NCBI GenBank assembly: GCA_963811055.1
Contig: CAWEPQ010000001.1
Location: forward strand, 887,293 to 951,292
From: JACVRW01 sp963811055
Lineage (GTDB): Bacteria; Actinomycetota; Thermoleophilia; Solirubrobacterales; Thermoleophilaceae
Length of the DNA stretch: 64,000 nucleotides
Direction: 5' to 3'
Part shown: positions 9,388 through 17,498 of the stretch, in pieces
Numbering within the stretch: the first letter of the stretch is position 1
Layout of the letters: each line of letters starts with the position of its first letter
Position numbers and translations under genes: made by a program
The notes under the pieces: model-generated
Database searches by the model: none
What the model saw: only the letters and a program-made list of their open reading frames with translations
What the model was told of the DNA's origin: nothing

Positions 9388-10392
9388 CTAAGCGGCTTCG
9401 CGCCGACTTTCGCCCGCTGCGGGGGCGAAGTAGGCGGATGCGGAGATGCCGCGGTCGAAGTCCGACCAGGTGGCACCGTTGGCGAGGCTCTTCTGGATCC
9501 GGTCGAAGCTCCCGAGGTTCCCGCCGAGGTTGTCGATGAAGTGGACGAGCGTGGCCTCGCGCGTGCAGGGCACCACCGGGCTGCCGTGCTCGAGCTTGCC
9601 GTGGTGGCTGAGGATGATGTGCAGCACCGCCTGCGCGATCGGGGGCGGGAAGCCCTCGATGGCGTCCATCTCGGTCCGCACGCGGAAGTACCCGAGCGGG
9701 ATCTCCCCGAGCAGCTTGCCGGCGTCGGTGAGCTCGATCGCCTGGCCGTTCCAGGCGTAGGCCTCGAGCTTGCCGATGTCGTGCAGGAGCGCGCCGGTCA
9801 CGGCCACGTCCCGGTCGATGGCCGGGAAGGTGGCGGCGAGCGCGCTGACGCCCTGGGCCACAGACAGGCAGTGCTCGAGCAGCCCGTGGCGGTAGGCCTG
9901 GTGGTAGTACTTGGCGGCGGGCGCCTCGTGCCAGCGGGCGCCCTCCTCGGTGGAGCGATCGAGCAGCCGGTCGAGCAGCTCGCGCAGGTGCGGCTGCTGG
10001 ACCGTGTCCATCAGCGCCTCGAGATCGGCGGCCATCTGGGCGTACGGAATCGGCGGCCCCTCCGTGAGGTCCACGAGGTCGTACTCCCCCTCGGCCGCGG
10101 CGCGCACCGCCCGGACGGTGATGCCCGCCCCGTAGCGCTGGTCGACGCTGAAGCGCCCGGCCACGCGCACCACGGTGCCGGCCACGCAGACCGGCTCGGC
10201 GTCCTGCACGCCGTCCCACATCACGGCCTCGATCGACCCGCTGAGGTCCCCGAGCTGAAGCTTCAGGAACGGCTCGCCGTTGCGCTTCTGTCGCAGCGTG
10301 CGGCCGCGGATGACGAACACCTCGTCCACGTCCTGGCCGTCCACGAAGTCGCGCACGAAGCAGCGCGTGGGAGTGAGCGTGGGTTGCTCCAT
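9388..10392 (-). CDS. OB-fold/HD-domain 3'-5' exoribonuclease (YhaM type)
   Basis: A 334-residue protein with an N-terminal OB-fold nucleic-acid-binding domain (FLKLQLGDLSGSIEAVMWD, residues ~35-90) and an HD phosphohydrolase domain. Metal-site elements are HGLLEHCLSV, the HD pair in ALLHDIGKLE and ILSHHGKLE. This order matches YhaM/CBF1-like exoribonucleases that degrade RNA and ssDNA. An in-frame start 45 nt upstream (10437) is possible; ATG at 10392 begins right at the conserved part. It lies between pafBC (same strand) and a divergent SDR gene. Confidence 0.82.
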   Translation of the reverse strand: MEQPTLTPTRCFVRDFVDGQDVDEVFVIRGRTLRQKRNGEPFLKLQLGDLSGSIEAVMWDGVQDAEPVCVAGTVVRVAGRFSVDQRYGAGITVRAVRAAAEGEYDLVDLTEGPPIPYAQMAADLEALMDTVQQPHLRELLDRLLDRSTEEGARWHEAPAAKYYHQAYRHGLLEHCLSVAQGVSALAATFPAIDRDVAVTGALLHDIGKLEAYAWNGQAIELTDAGKLLGEIPLGYFRVRTEMDAIEGFPPPIAQAVLHIILSHHGKLEHGSPVVPCTREATLVHFIDNLGGNLGSFDRIQKSLANGATWSDFDRGISASAYFAPAAGESRREAA

Positions 10393-10472
10393 CGGAAGGG
10401 CCAAGTTAGAACCGAACTCGGACGGGATAGCCTGCATGCCGGTGGAGTCGCCCCCGGCACCCAGAACCTGAC

Positions 10473-11153
10473 ATGACCGTGCTCGTTGCAGGGGGAACGG
10501 GTGCGCTCGGCACCGCCGTGGTGCACGAGCTTCTCGATGCCGGGTACGCCTGCGAGCTCACCTGGATCGTGGACTCCGAGCGCGAGCGGATCGAGTCGGC
10601 GCTGGCGGATCGGGTGAGCCTGGTCCGCGCCGATCTCACCGATCCGGACGGCGGTGTGGCCGACGCGGTGGCGGGTGTGGCCGATCTGCAGGCGGTGGTC
10701 AACCTGGTGGGCGGCTACAGCTCCGGGCCGCTGGTGCACGAGACCGATCACGCGGACTTCCGCCGCATGGTGGAGCTGAACCTGACCCCGGCGTTCCTTC
10801 TCGCGCGCGAGGCGATGCCGCGTCTGGTCGCCCGCGGCGGCGGCGCATTCGTGGGGGTGTCGGCCCGCGCCGCGCTGCGGCCGTTCGCCGGCGCGGCCGG
10901 CTATATCGCCGGCAAGGCAGCGCTGCTCGCGTTCGTGCAGGCGCTGGACGCCGAGTACAAGGGCCAGGGGGTGCGCGCCAACGCGATCCTGCCGAGCGTG
11001 ATCGACACGCCCGCCAACCGCGCCGCCCAGCCCGACGCCGACTACTCCAAGTGGGTCCAGCCGCAGGCGATAGCCAAGGTGGTCCGCTTCCTGGTGTCGG
11101 ACGAGTCCGAGACGCTCAGCGGCGCCGCGGTGCCCGTCTACGGCCGGGCCTGA
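10473..11153 (+). CDS. Short-chain dehydrogenase/reductase
   Basis: A 226-residue classical SDR: the nucleotide-binding motif is GGTGALG near the N-terminus, NLVGG replaces the usual NNAG, and the catalytic YIAGK pair follows a conserved serine (GVSARAA). The C-terminus ends in the family's usual strand (LSGAAVPVYG). Substrate and cofactor preference are not evident. It is a single gene between the divergent YhaM-like gene and the convergent ecsC-like gene. Confidence 0.82.
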   Translation: MTVLVAGGTGALGTAVVHELLDAGYACELTWIVDSERERIESALADRVSLVRADLTDPDGGVADAVAGVADLQAVVNLVGGYSSGPLVHETDHADFRRMVELNLTPAFLLAREAMPRLVARGGGAFVGVSARAALRPFAGAAGYIAGKAALLAFVQALDAEYKGQGVRANAILPSVIDTPANRAAQPDADYSKWVQPQAIAKVVRFLVSDESETLSGAAVPVYGRA

Positions 11154-11188
11154 AGAGGTCGGGCGCACCGGCCGAGCGGGTGCTTCCG

Positions 11189-11833
11189 CTAACTGCCGCC
11201 GTAATAGGCCAGCGCGCGCTTTCCCAGCCGCTTCGCGGCGGCGGCGTTCTGCATCGCTCCGATCGGCGCTCCGATCAGGGGTATCAGCCGGGCGGCGTAG
11301 TGGCGTGACAGGCGCTTGGCCATGTACCTGGCGAGTCTCAGGTGCAGGCCGCTCCGGTCGCCCGAGCGGAGCGCCCGCTCGGCAGCCGCCTGCGCCAGGT
11401 GCTTCCCGATCCCGTCGAGGGCCTTCCGGGCGTCCTCCGGCGTGGCGTACAGATCGAGCAGCGCCAGCAGCTCGGCGGGGCGCATCGGGTGGCGCGGGTC
11501 GTACCCGTAGGCGGCGGCCACGTAGAACACCATCCGGCTCTCGATCCAGAGGAACGCCACCAGGTCCGGGGCCGCGGTGACGATCCCGCCCACGCCCAGA
11601 ACGCCGCCCTCCAGGCGGGCGATCCGCACGTGCTTGCGGTAGGCGATCTTGGCCAGCTTCTCCGGCGTCTGACCCCCGCCCGCCACTCGCACCCACTCCG
11701 CCGCGGAGGGACCGAAGCGCTCGGAGGCGGCCAGGGCAATGTGCTCCGGCGCCCGGTCGGGCTCGGCCAGGATCCGGTCCCACAGCGACTGCGGCGGGCG
11801 GCCGACTTGATCCAATTGAGACACTGGGAGCAT
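11189..11833 (-). CDS. EcsC family protein
   Basis: A 214-residue protein resembling the EcsC family, recognised from the central alanine/glycine-rich hydrophobic segment (VLGVGGIVTAAPDLVAFLWIE), the YGYDPRHP loop and the C-terminal IGAPIGAMQNAAAA helix. EcsC proteins lie beside ABC exporters in Bacillus, but their biochemical role is unresolved and no transporter is adjacent here. ATG at 11833 is the first start downstream of the divergent ferritin-like gene's upstream region. Confidence 0.72.
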   Translation of the reverse strand: MLPVSQLDQVGRPPQSLWDRILAEPDRAPEHIALAASERFGPSAAEWVRVAGGGQTPEKLAKIAYRKHVRIARLEGGVLGVGGIVTAAPDLVAFLWIESRMVFYVAAAYGYDPRHPMRPAELLALLDLYATPEDARKALDGIGKHLAQAAAERALRSGDRSGLHLRLARYMAKRLSRHYAARLIPLIGAPIGAMQNAAAAKRLGKRALAYYGGS

Positions 11834-11875
11834 GTGCCCAGTTTCGCGACCGTAACCACGAGGTAGGAGATAGAC

Positions 11876-12388
11876 ATGGCTACCGACACGACACCCCGGC
11901 AGGGGATTCTCAGCGAAGACATGCGGTCCGAGCGCGAGGAGCTGCTCGCGCTCCTGACGAAGGCGTACTGGATGGAGCTCGAGACGGTGATGAGCTACAT
12001 CGCCAACTCGATCAATCCCGACGGCGTTCGCGCCCAGGAGATCATCGAGTCGCTCGAGGAGGACATCACGGAGGAGCTCGGCCACGCGCGCCAGTTCGGC
12101 TCCCGCATCAAGGAGCTCTACGGCGTGGTGCCCGGCTCACTCGACTTCAGCGCGGAGCAGTCCTACCTCCAGCCGCCCGACGAGCAGACCGACATCGTCC
12201 ACGTGATCAAGGGCGTGATCCAGGCTGAGTCGGGTGCGATCGAGCACTACAACCACATCATCGAGTTCACCGAGGGCAAGGACCCGGTGACCCAGGACAT
12301 GGTGATCGGCATCCTCCGCGACGAGGAGGGGCATCGGCGCCTGTTCGAGGGGTTCCTGCGGGAGTACAAGGCCGAGGGGCTCGCGTAG
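11876..12388 (+). CDS. Ferritin-like di-iron domain protein (bacterioferritin-like)
   Basis: A 170-residue four-helix ferritin-like protein. Two helix pairs carry candidate metal ligands: YWMELETVMSYIANS with EEDITEELGHA, then QAESGAIEHYNHIIE with LRDEEGHRRLFEGF, the ExxH pattern of Ferritin/DUF892-type or bacterioferritin-like proteins. A GGTAGGAGAT Shine-Dalgarno lies upstream of the ATG. Iron storage or oxidative-stress protection is likely. There is no signal peptide, unlike the ferritin-like pair at 25.5-26.8 kb. Confidence 0.82.
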   Translation: MATDTTPRQGILSEDMRSEREELLALLTKAYWMELETVMSYIANSINPDGVRAQEIIESLEEDITEELGHARQFGSRIKELYGVVPGSLDFSAEQSYLQPPDEQTDIVHVIKGVIQAESGAIEHYNHIIEFTEGKDPVTQDMVIGILRDEEGHRRLFEGFLREYKAEGLA

Positions 12389-12596
12389 CTGCTCGCGGGT
12401 CCTGTCTCCGGCAGCGGCCACCGTTCCAGCTCGCAAGCTCACTGATCCGGTAACCGCCGCCGTCGCCACCCGCTCGGCGAGCGAACCGGCTCCTTTTTGG
12501 AAAAGCTATGAGGGTCCGACGGGCGTCATTCCCTTCGCCCTCGCTTAGCGCTCCTCTTGAGGGGAACCCCGATGTCCTCGTCGTTGAGGAAGCCAT

Positions 12597-12920
12597 TCAG
12601 GATGTGGGTGCTGTCGATTGCGTCGCTGCGATATCGCCGAAATCGATCGAGCCGGCGCTGATGTCGGCGCCCGTGAGCGACCCGTTCGCGACATCCGCGC
12701 CCGTGAGCGTCTCGTCCACGACGTCTACTCCGAGGAAACTGTGCACGTCGAAGGTGTTGAGCGAGTTGTCCTTGACGTCGGTGGAGCCGATTTCCCCGTC
12801 CACGATGTCGGAGCTGCGGATCGTGTTGGCGGCATAGGCCGTGCCGGTGGCCAGCGCGGCGAAGCAGCCGATCGCGGCCATCACGTCGTAGATGGAGCGG
12901 GGCCGGAGTCTGGAAAGCAT
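12597..12920 (-). CDS. Small secreted repeat protein, apparently frameshifted
   Basis: A 107-residue reading frame with an N-terminal membrane segment or signal (residues ~12-31) followed by short repeats of the form xxGxLxxxDI (VVDETLTGADV, VANGSLTGADI, AGSIDFGDI). I associate such proteins with Solirubrobacter relatives; their function is unknown. The frame stops soon after the last repeat, but the next frame continues without a gap as another repeat (ILNGFLNDEDIG) and a basic tail ending near 12,507. One missing base around 12,615 would explain this, giving a protein of ~140 residues. Confidence 0.6.
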   Translation of the reverse strand: MLSRLRPRSIYDVMAAIGCFAALATGTAYAANTIRSSDIVDGEIGSTDVKDNSLNTFDVHSFLGVDVVDETLTGADVANGSLTGADISAGSIDFGDIAATQSTAPTS

Positions 12921-13063
12921 TTAAGACGCTCCTCGAAGGGGGACGGCCGGCCCTGGCCCACGCGGCATTCCATGCCTGGCGCCACCTATCCCCGATCGAC
13001 GGCTGGGCTTGCCGAAGGGCTACCGAGGTTTTGCCGAGGGGGGACCGAGGATTCGGGCTGGCC

Positions 13064-13906
13064 TCAGCCGGCCAGCCGCAGGTCGAACCCGAACACGGCC
13101 TTCACGCCGCGTCGCACGCCGGGTCCGGCGTAGGTGACCGTCAGCTTGATGTCGTGACAGGTGCGGATGCTGGCGGCGGTCGCGCGCGGGACCTTGAAGG
13201 TCCAGCGGCGGCCCGCCTTTGAGTGGCTCAGATTGCCACTGCCGCAGATGCCGGTCAGCTCGAGCCTGCGGGTGGGCAGCTGGAGGTCGATCGTCACCGG
13301 CGTGCCCGCGCGTATGGGAAGGCGCCGCTGGGTGCTCGGCTGCGAAGCGAGAGGAGAACAGGTCTTGGGTGAGGGCCGGCAGTAGGGACCGCGGGCGGCC
13401 TTGAGCGAGGTGGCGGGCGTGCGGATCACCGCCTGAGGCGGCCAGTCCGAGTTCACGCGCACGGCGCACGGGTCGCCGCCCTTGAACACCGCCGCGAAGG
13501 TGACGGACTCGGAGGCGCCGCGGGCTGCCGTGTGGATCGACACGCGCTTGACGCAGCGGTCGAGCGGCAGGTCCTCCGCGTCGCAGCTTCCCTCGCAGGG
13601 GCGCCAGTAGGCGCTCACGGCGTAGCGACCGCTTGGCAGCGAGATGGCTGCGCGGCCGGAAGCCGCGCTCCGCTGGGCCACGACCCGGCCGGCGGAGTTG
13701 CGCACCACCACGAACGGCGTTGCGCCCGCGCTGTAGGGCCCCCCGCTCTCGTCGAAGCGCGCCGTGAACACCAGCCGCCCCTGCGCCGCGGCCGCGGCGT
13801 CCGCGGACGTGGAGGAGTCGCCGGCGGAAGTGCCGGCGAAGGTGAGCGCCCCGATGACCGCGATCAGCAAGACCGCTCCCGGGGAGGAGGCGGCGGATCC
13901 CCTCAT
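13064..13906 (-). CDS. Secreted protein of unknown function
   Basis: A 280-residue protein beginning MRGSAASS with a hydrophobic export segment (residues ~10-30). The rest is beta-strand-like with several cysteines (WRPCEGSCDAEDLPLDRC) and two similar Ig-like halves: residues ~45-150 and a C-terminal domain with TGICGSG...TCHDIKLTVTYAGPG. I do not recognise the family. ATG at 13906 was chosen over the upstream in-frame ATG at 14005 because it starts immediately before the signal sequence. Confidence 0.6.
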   Translation of the reverse strand: MRGSAASSPGAVLLIAVIGALTFAGTSAGDSSTSADAAAAAQGRLVFTARFDESGGPYSAGATPFVVVRNSAGRVVAQRSAASGRAAISLPSGRYAVSAYWRPCEGSCDAEDLPLDRCVKRVSIHTAARGASESVTFAAVFKGGDPCAVRVNSDWPPQAVIRTPATSLKAARGPYCRPSPKTCSPLASQPSTQRRLPIRAGTPVTIDLQLPTRRLELTGICGSGNLSHSKAGRRWTFKVPRATAASIRTCHDIKLTVTYAGPGVRRGVKAVFGFDLRLAG

Positions 13907-14036
13907 CGGCACCCATCCAACCACGACTTGCCCTTCTTCGCCAGGTAGGCATCGGTGCGCGGCCGGCCGAGCCGGCCGCTTCCGCAAGGCGGATCCCAGG
14001 CTCAACCCGGGCCCCGCCCAACGGATCCGTCGCGAC

Positions 14037-14941
14037 TCAGCGCACGAAGCGCCGCGTCGCGATCGGGGTGGCGTCCCGGAAGCCGATGCGGCGCCCGAGA
14101 GCCTTGAACAACGTGAGGGCGAACAGCAGCGCCAGCCCGCTCAGGAGGAGCCACACGCCGGCCGCGACGAGCAGCCAGGCGGAGACCCCGGTGAGCGGAA
14201 GCGACCCCGCCACGTCGAGGAAGGCGGCCGGGATCACGCCCGCGCCTTCGCCGCGCAGCACTGCCGTATCGCCTATCCCGCCGGTATCGGGCGGCTCGGC
14301 GAAACCGCCCGATCCCAGCGTTCCGGCGGCGTCTGCGCCGCCGGGGGACGAGTCGGCGGCACCCGAGGCAACGCCCCGGAGTGCCGCCGCGCTCGTCTCG
14401 GTCGTGGCCCCGGTGGCTGCCGCTGCCTCCCGGATACCCCTGCCGAGGACCTCGGCCAGGGCGCCCACCCCGGCCTCGGTGACCTCTTCCACGACCTCCG
14501 CGCCGTCGTCTCCGCCGGTTGTGTCCGGGTGGTCTCCGTCATTGCTCAGAACGCTGACGGGAACCTCCGCCCCGACGGAGCCGACCTGCGTGGCTCCTTC
14601 CGACCCGGTGGCTGTCTGTCCACCGTCTGCCGGCGCTGCCGACGACGTGCCTCCGTCGCCGTCGCTCGCCACGCGCACGGGCGCGCTTGCAGTCTGCGAT
14701 CCCACCTGGGCCCCTCCCGTGGACCCATCCGCTGCTTGATCCCCACTCCCGGCGGCGCCCGCGGCGGCGTCATTGCCGTCGCTGAGCACCCGCACGGGGG
14801 CGGCCACGTGGGCCGATCCGAACTGGCCGGCCACGGCCGATTGCCTGATTTCCGAGCTGAGCTGGAGGTTTCCGCCCACGCCGGCTGTGCAGCCAGCGCG
14901 AGCGCGAGTACAGCGCCCAGCACCGAGGTGCTGCGTCTCAT
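14037..14941 (-). CDS. Surface protein with triplicated repeat and LPLTG anchor (frameshift in signal peptide)
   Basis: The mature part holds three related repeats of about 40 residues, each with a core like GSxxxxAPVRVxSDGD (APVRVLSDGND, APVRVASDGDG, VPVSVLSNDGD), then a low-complexity Ala/Gly linker and, near the C-terminus, LPLTG followed by two hydrophobic stretches and a basic tail (KALGRR), a sortase-type anchor. The downstream frame has only GTG at 14879. An ATG at 14941 in another frame encodes a clean signal peptide (MRRSTSVLGAVLALALAAQ), so a one-base error near 14,885 probably splits a single gene. Wall attachment is inferred; no sortase gene is in the window. Confidence 0.6.
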
Positions 14942-15015
14942 CTGAACTTCTCCTTCTTCGAGTTCGGACGTCGTGCCGGGCGCAGTGGCCCGGCGTTATC
15001 GGCAGTCCCGGGGGA

Positions 15016-15750
15016 CTAGCCGGGGCGTTCGAGCGCGAAGACGAGCGGCGGCGGCCGCCCGACCTCGTCGAAGCGCGGCAGCCGCGTCTTGAGCGCGGAC
15101 GCCGCGAGTAGAAGAAGCGTGAGAAGAATTGCCGCGGCGCCGGTGGAGAAGGCGGCGGAAGCCACGCCGGCGCCGCTGCCGGCGCTGAGGGCGGGACCGG
15201 CCGGCGACGGGCCGGCGGGCTTGCCGGAGGTGGAGGGAAGCTCGGGTGCGGGCGCGTTTGGCGCGCGGCCGGCCACGGGCTGCGAGGGAGCGCTCGTGCC
15301 GTAAGCCGGAGCGGTCTGGTCGGGGGTCGCGGCGTCCGTGCTTCGCGGCGCCGGCGAGGCGGGCTCGCCGCGGTGCGCCTCGCGGCGGGCGCGTGCGGGC
15401 CGCGCCGCGGTGACCGGGGCGGCCTCGGCCGTCACGTCCACGCCGGTTGCGCCGGCCACGATGGTCTCGGCGGTGGTCGCCGTTCGGTCGATTGCGGGAT
15501 GGAGCGCAGGATTGTCGGCCGGCGTGGTCGGGACTGCCTCGGCGGGGACCTCCGAGCGCAGCGCCTGCTGGGCGCCCAGCACGGTCTGGGTCACGACGCC
15601 GTCGACCTGGGTCACCACGTCGTTCACGCTCGCGACCGTCTGGCCGAGCAGCCCCGACGGCGTGGCGGCGCTGGCGCCGGCGGGCACGAGCAGCAGCAGG
15701 AGCACCGTGAGCGCTCCCGTCCTCGCGATACTCCTCCCGGCACCGGACAT
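15016..15750 (-). CDS. Exported protein with C-terminal membrane anchor, unknown function
   Basis: A 244-residue protein with a signal peptide (TGALTVLLLLLVPAGASA), a helical segment (SVNDVVTQVDGVVTQTVLG), a long Pro/Ala-rich low-complexity middle (residues ~75-200) and a C-terminal membrane helix (AAAILLTLLLLAASALK) followed by basic residues. It has the plan of an envelope-spanning tethered protein like its upstream neighbour but no LPxTG motif. It may share a transcript with the LPLTG gene, 75 nt downstream. No family recognised. Confidence 0.55.
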   Translation of the reverse strand: MSGAGRSIARTGALTVLLLLLVPAGASAATPSGLLGQTVASVNDVVTQVDGVVTQTVLGAQQALRSEVPAEAVPTTPADNPALHPAIDRTATTAETIVAGATGVDVTAEAAPVTAARPARARREAHRGEPASPAPRSTDAATPDQTAPAYGTSAPSQPVAGRAPNAPAPELPSTSGKPAGPSPAGPALSAGSGAGVASAAFSTGAAAILLTLLLLAASALKTRLPRFDEVGRPPPLVFALERPG

Positions 15751-15854
15751 GGGTCAGGCGGAGTGGTACCCGCTCCGTGACCGCCGGCCCCACCTGCGCA
15801 AGTTCGGTTCAGGGTTGGGGCGGCAAGCCTCCAGCGGCCGGCGGATTTTCGCCG

Positions 15855-16874
15855 CTACGAGCGGGTTACAACGAGCTTCGTCTCGAACTCGAGAACTGCT
15901 TCGCCGGCGGCCTCCCAGGGCACCACCCGGCTCGTCACGAGCTCGGGCCGGAGGCGGCCGGCGGCCACCTGGTCGAGCACCGCGGGCAGGTCGGCCCGGG
16001 CCATGGCGCGACCCACGTGGAGCTGGATCCCGTTGACGTACATCTGGAGCATCGGGAGCGGTGTCTCCGGCTCGTAGAGGATGCCCACGTGGGTGCATTC
16101 GCCACCGCGCTCGGTGGCGCCGATTGCGGTCACAAGGCCCTCACGGGAGGCGCTCGCGTCCACGGTCACGGGGAAGGGCCCCAGCCGGCCGGACGGCGGG
16201 CCGTCCAGCACCTCCGCCCCGAGGGCTGCGGCCACGGCGAGCCGCCCGGGATCCGCGTCGAGGTAGGTCACCGACGAGGATCCGAGCGCGAGCGCCGCGT
16301 CCGCCGCGTAGAGGCCAACCGAGCGCGCCAGGCCACCCACCACCAGCACCGGGGCACCCGGGCGCCGCGCGAGCGGACCTGACACGGTTCGCCAACCGTC
16401 CACGACGTTGTCGCCAACGCTCGCGACGCTCAGAGGGTCCACGCCCTTCGGCAGCGGCACGAGCATCGCGTCGGCGAACGGCACCCGGACGAGATCGGCG
16501 AGCGCGCCGCCCCAGTCGCCTCCCACCATCCCGAAGCCGTACATGGACTGCGGCGGCACGGCCTCGCAGTCCCCCGTGCGTCCGCGACGGCAGAAGTCGC
16601 AGGCTCCACAGCTGATCTGGAACGGCACGGCCACGACGTCGCCCACGCTGTGATCGGTCACGTCATCGCCCACGGCCACCACCTCGCCCACCTGCTCGTG
16701 GCCGAGAGCGATGTCGCCGGGGATCGGCGCCTGGCCGTGGATCATCAGGTGGTCGAGGTCGCAGAGCGCGACCGCGAGCGGCCGCACCAGCGCCTCCCCC
16801 GGGCCTCCCAGAACGGGGTCCGCCACGTCGCGCCACTCAACCTGGCCGGCGCCGGTCTTCGTCAGCTGCTTCAT
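15855..16874 (-). CDS. Zinc-dependent alcohol dehydrogenase (MDR family)
   Basis: A 339-residue medium-chain dehydrogenase. GHEQVGEVVAVG gives the catalytic-zinc His/Glu region, CGACDFCRRGRTGDC holds the four structural-zinc cysteines, and VLVVGGLARSVGLYAADAA is the NAD(P) Rossmann segment. Its ATG overlaps the marR stop by 4 nt, so regulator and enzyme form one unit. The substrate is unknown; because the unit is divergent from a fatty-acid operon ending in a thioester reductase, long-chain alcohol/aldehyde conversion is a reasonable hypothesis but is not shown. Confidence 0.85.
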   Translation of the reverse strand: MKQLTKTGAGQVEWRDVADPVLGGPGEALVRPLAVALCDLDHLMIHGQAPIPGDIALGHEQVGEVVAVGDDVTDHSVGDVVAVPFQISCGACDFCRRGRTGDCEAVPPQSMYGFGMVGGDWGGALADLVRVPFADAMLVPLPKGVDPLSVASVGDNVVDGWRTVSGPLARRPGAPVLVVGGLARSVGLYAADAALALGSSSVTYLDADPGRLAVAAALGAEVLDGPPSGRLGPFPVTVDASASREGLVTAIGATERGGECTHVGILYEPETPLPMLQMYVNGIQLHVGRAMARADLPAVLDQVAAGRLRPELVTSRVVPWEAAGEAVLEFETKLVVTRS

Positions 16875-17332
16875 GCGCGCTCCTCGCTCGCGTCCAGGCC
16901 GGCGACCTTGCGGAGCAGGGCGTTGAGCTGCGTGCGCTCGTCGGGGCTGAGCGCGCCGAGCAGCTCCTTGCCCACCTCCTTGCCGATTCGCTGGCCCTGG
17001 GCCGTGGCCTCCTGCCCCTCGTCGGTGAGGTGCACTGCGCGCTTGCGCCGGTCGCTGGGGTTGGGGCGGCGCTCTGCCAGACCGCGCTCTTCGAGACCGT
17101 CGAGCGTGGCCACCATGGTGCTCGGATCCACGCCCGCGGCCTCGCCGATCGCCTGCTGTGTGATCCCGGGCTCGCGCTGAACCACGGCAAGCACGCCGAA
17201 CTCACGCGGGTGCAGCCCGAGCTCTGCTTCGAGCGCCTTTGCGAAGCGCTCTCGCGAACGCTGCGCCACCCAGTTCATCAGGAAGCCGGTGTACTGCGCC
17301 AGCGCTTCGGGCGGCCGCTCTGAACCGATCAT
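16871..17332 (-). CDS. MarR-family transcriptional regulator
   Basis: A 153-residue winged-helix repressor: the HTH is QQAIGEAAGVDPSTMVATLDGLEERGLAERR, followed by the wing DPSDRRKRAVHLT-like segment (NPSDRRKRAVHLT) and a C-terminal dimerisation helix. It is the first gene of marR-adh. A near-perfect palindrome lies 23-47 nt upstream of its ATG in the shared divergent promoter region, so it likely represses itself and possibly the fab operon. The inducing ligand is unknown. Confidence 0.88.
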   Translation of the reverse strand: MIGSERPPEALAQYTGFLMNWVAQRSRERFAKALEAELGLHPREFGVLAVVQREPGITQQAIGEAAGVDPSTMVATLDGLEERGLAERRPNPSDRRKRAVHLTDEGQEATAQGQRIGKEVGKELLGALSPDERTQLNALLRKVAGLDASEERA

Positions 17333-17354
17333 CCAGGCGGCACTCTACATCGGA

Positions 17355-17379
17355 CAAATGATTTGCGGGTCAAATCATT
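17355..17379. promoter_or_regulatory. MarR-type palindromic operator
   Basis: CAAAT-G-ATTTG (17355-17365) is a perfect 5+1+5 palindrome. AATGATTTG (17357-17365) is also an exact inverted repeat of CAAATCATT (17371-17379) across CGGGT. This AT-rich island in a very GC-rich divergent promoter region, just upstream of marR, is what a MarR operator should look like. Two half-overlapping sites suggest two dimers could bind. Confidence 0.65.
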
Positions 17380-17408
17380 CGGGCGCGCGGACCGGAGGGT
17401 CGAGCATC

Positions 17409-17446
17409 CCCCCAAGCGGGGGGAAACCTCCCCCCAGCCGGGGGGA
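17409..17446 (+). promoter_or_regulatory. Four alternating C6/G6 tracts in the fab operon leader (candidate attenuator)
   Basis: Tracts of exactly six bases alternate: C6 (17409-17414), G6 (17419-17424), C6 (17431-17436), G6 (17441-17446). Tracts 1-2 and 3-4 can form two hairpins with 4-nt loops, while 2-3 can form a competing hairpin with a 6-nt loop, and 1-4 can pair too. The block ends 52 nt upstream of the fabH GTG. The competing folds resemble an attenuator or translational switch; function is inferred. Confidence 0.45.
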
Positions 17447-17498
17447 CCGAGCCGGCGATCAGGTGGCGCGCCGGCCGCCACGCGGAAGTCTTGCCCCC

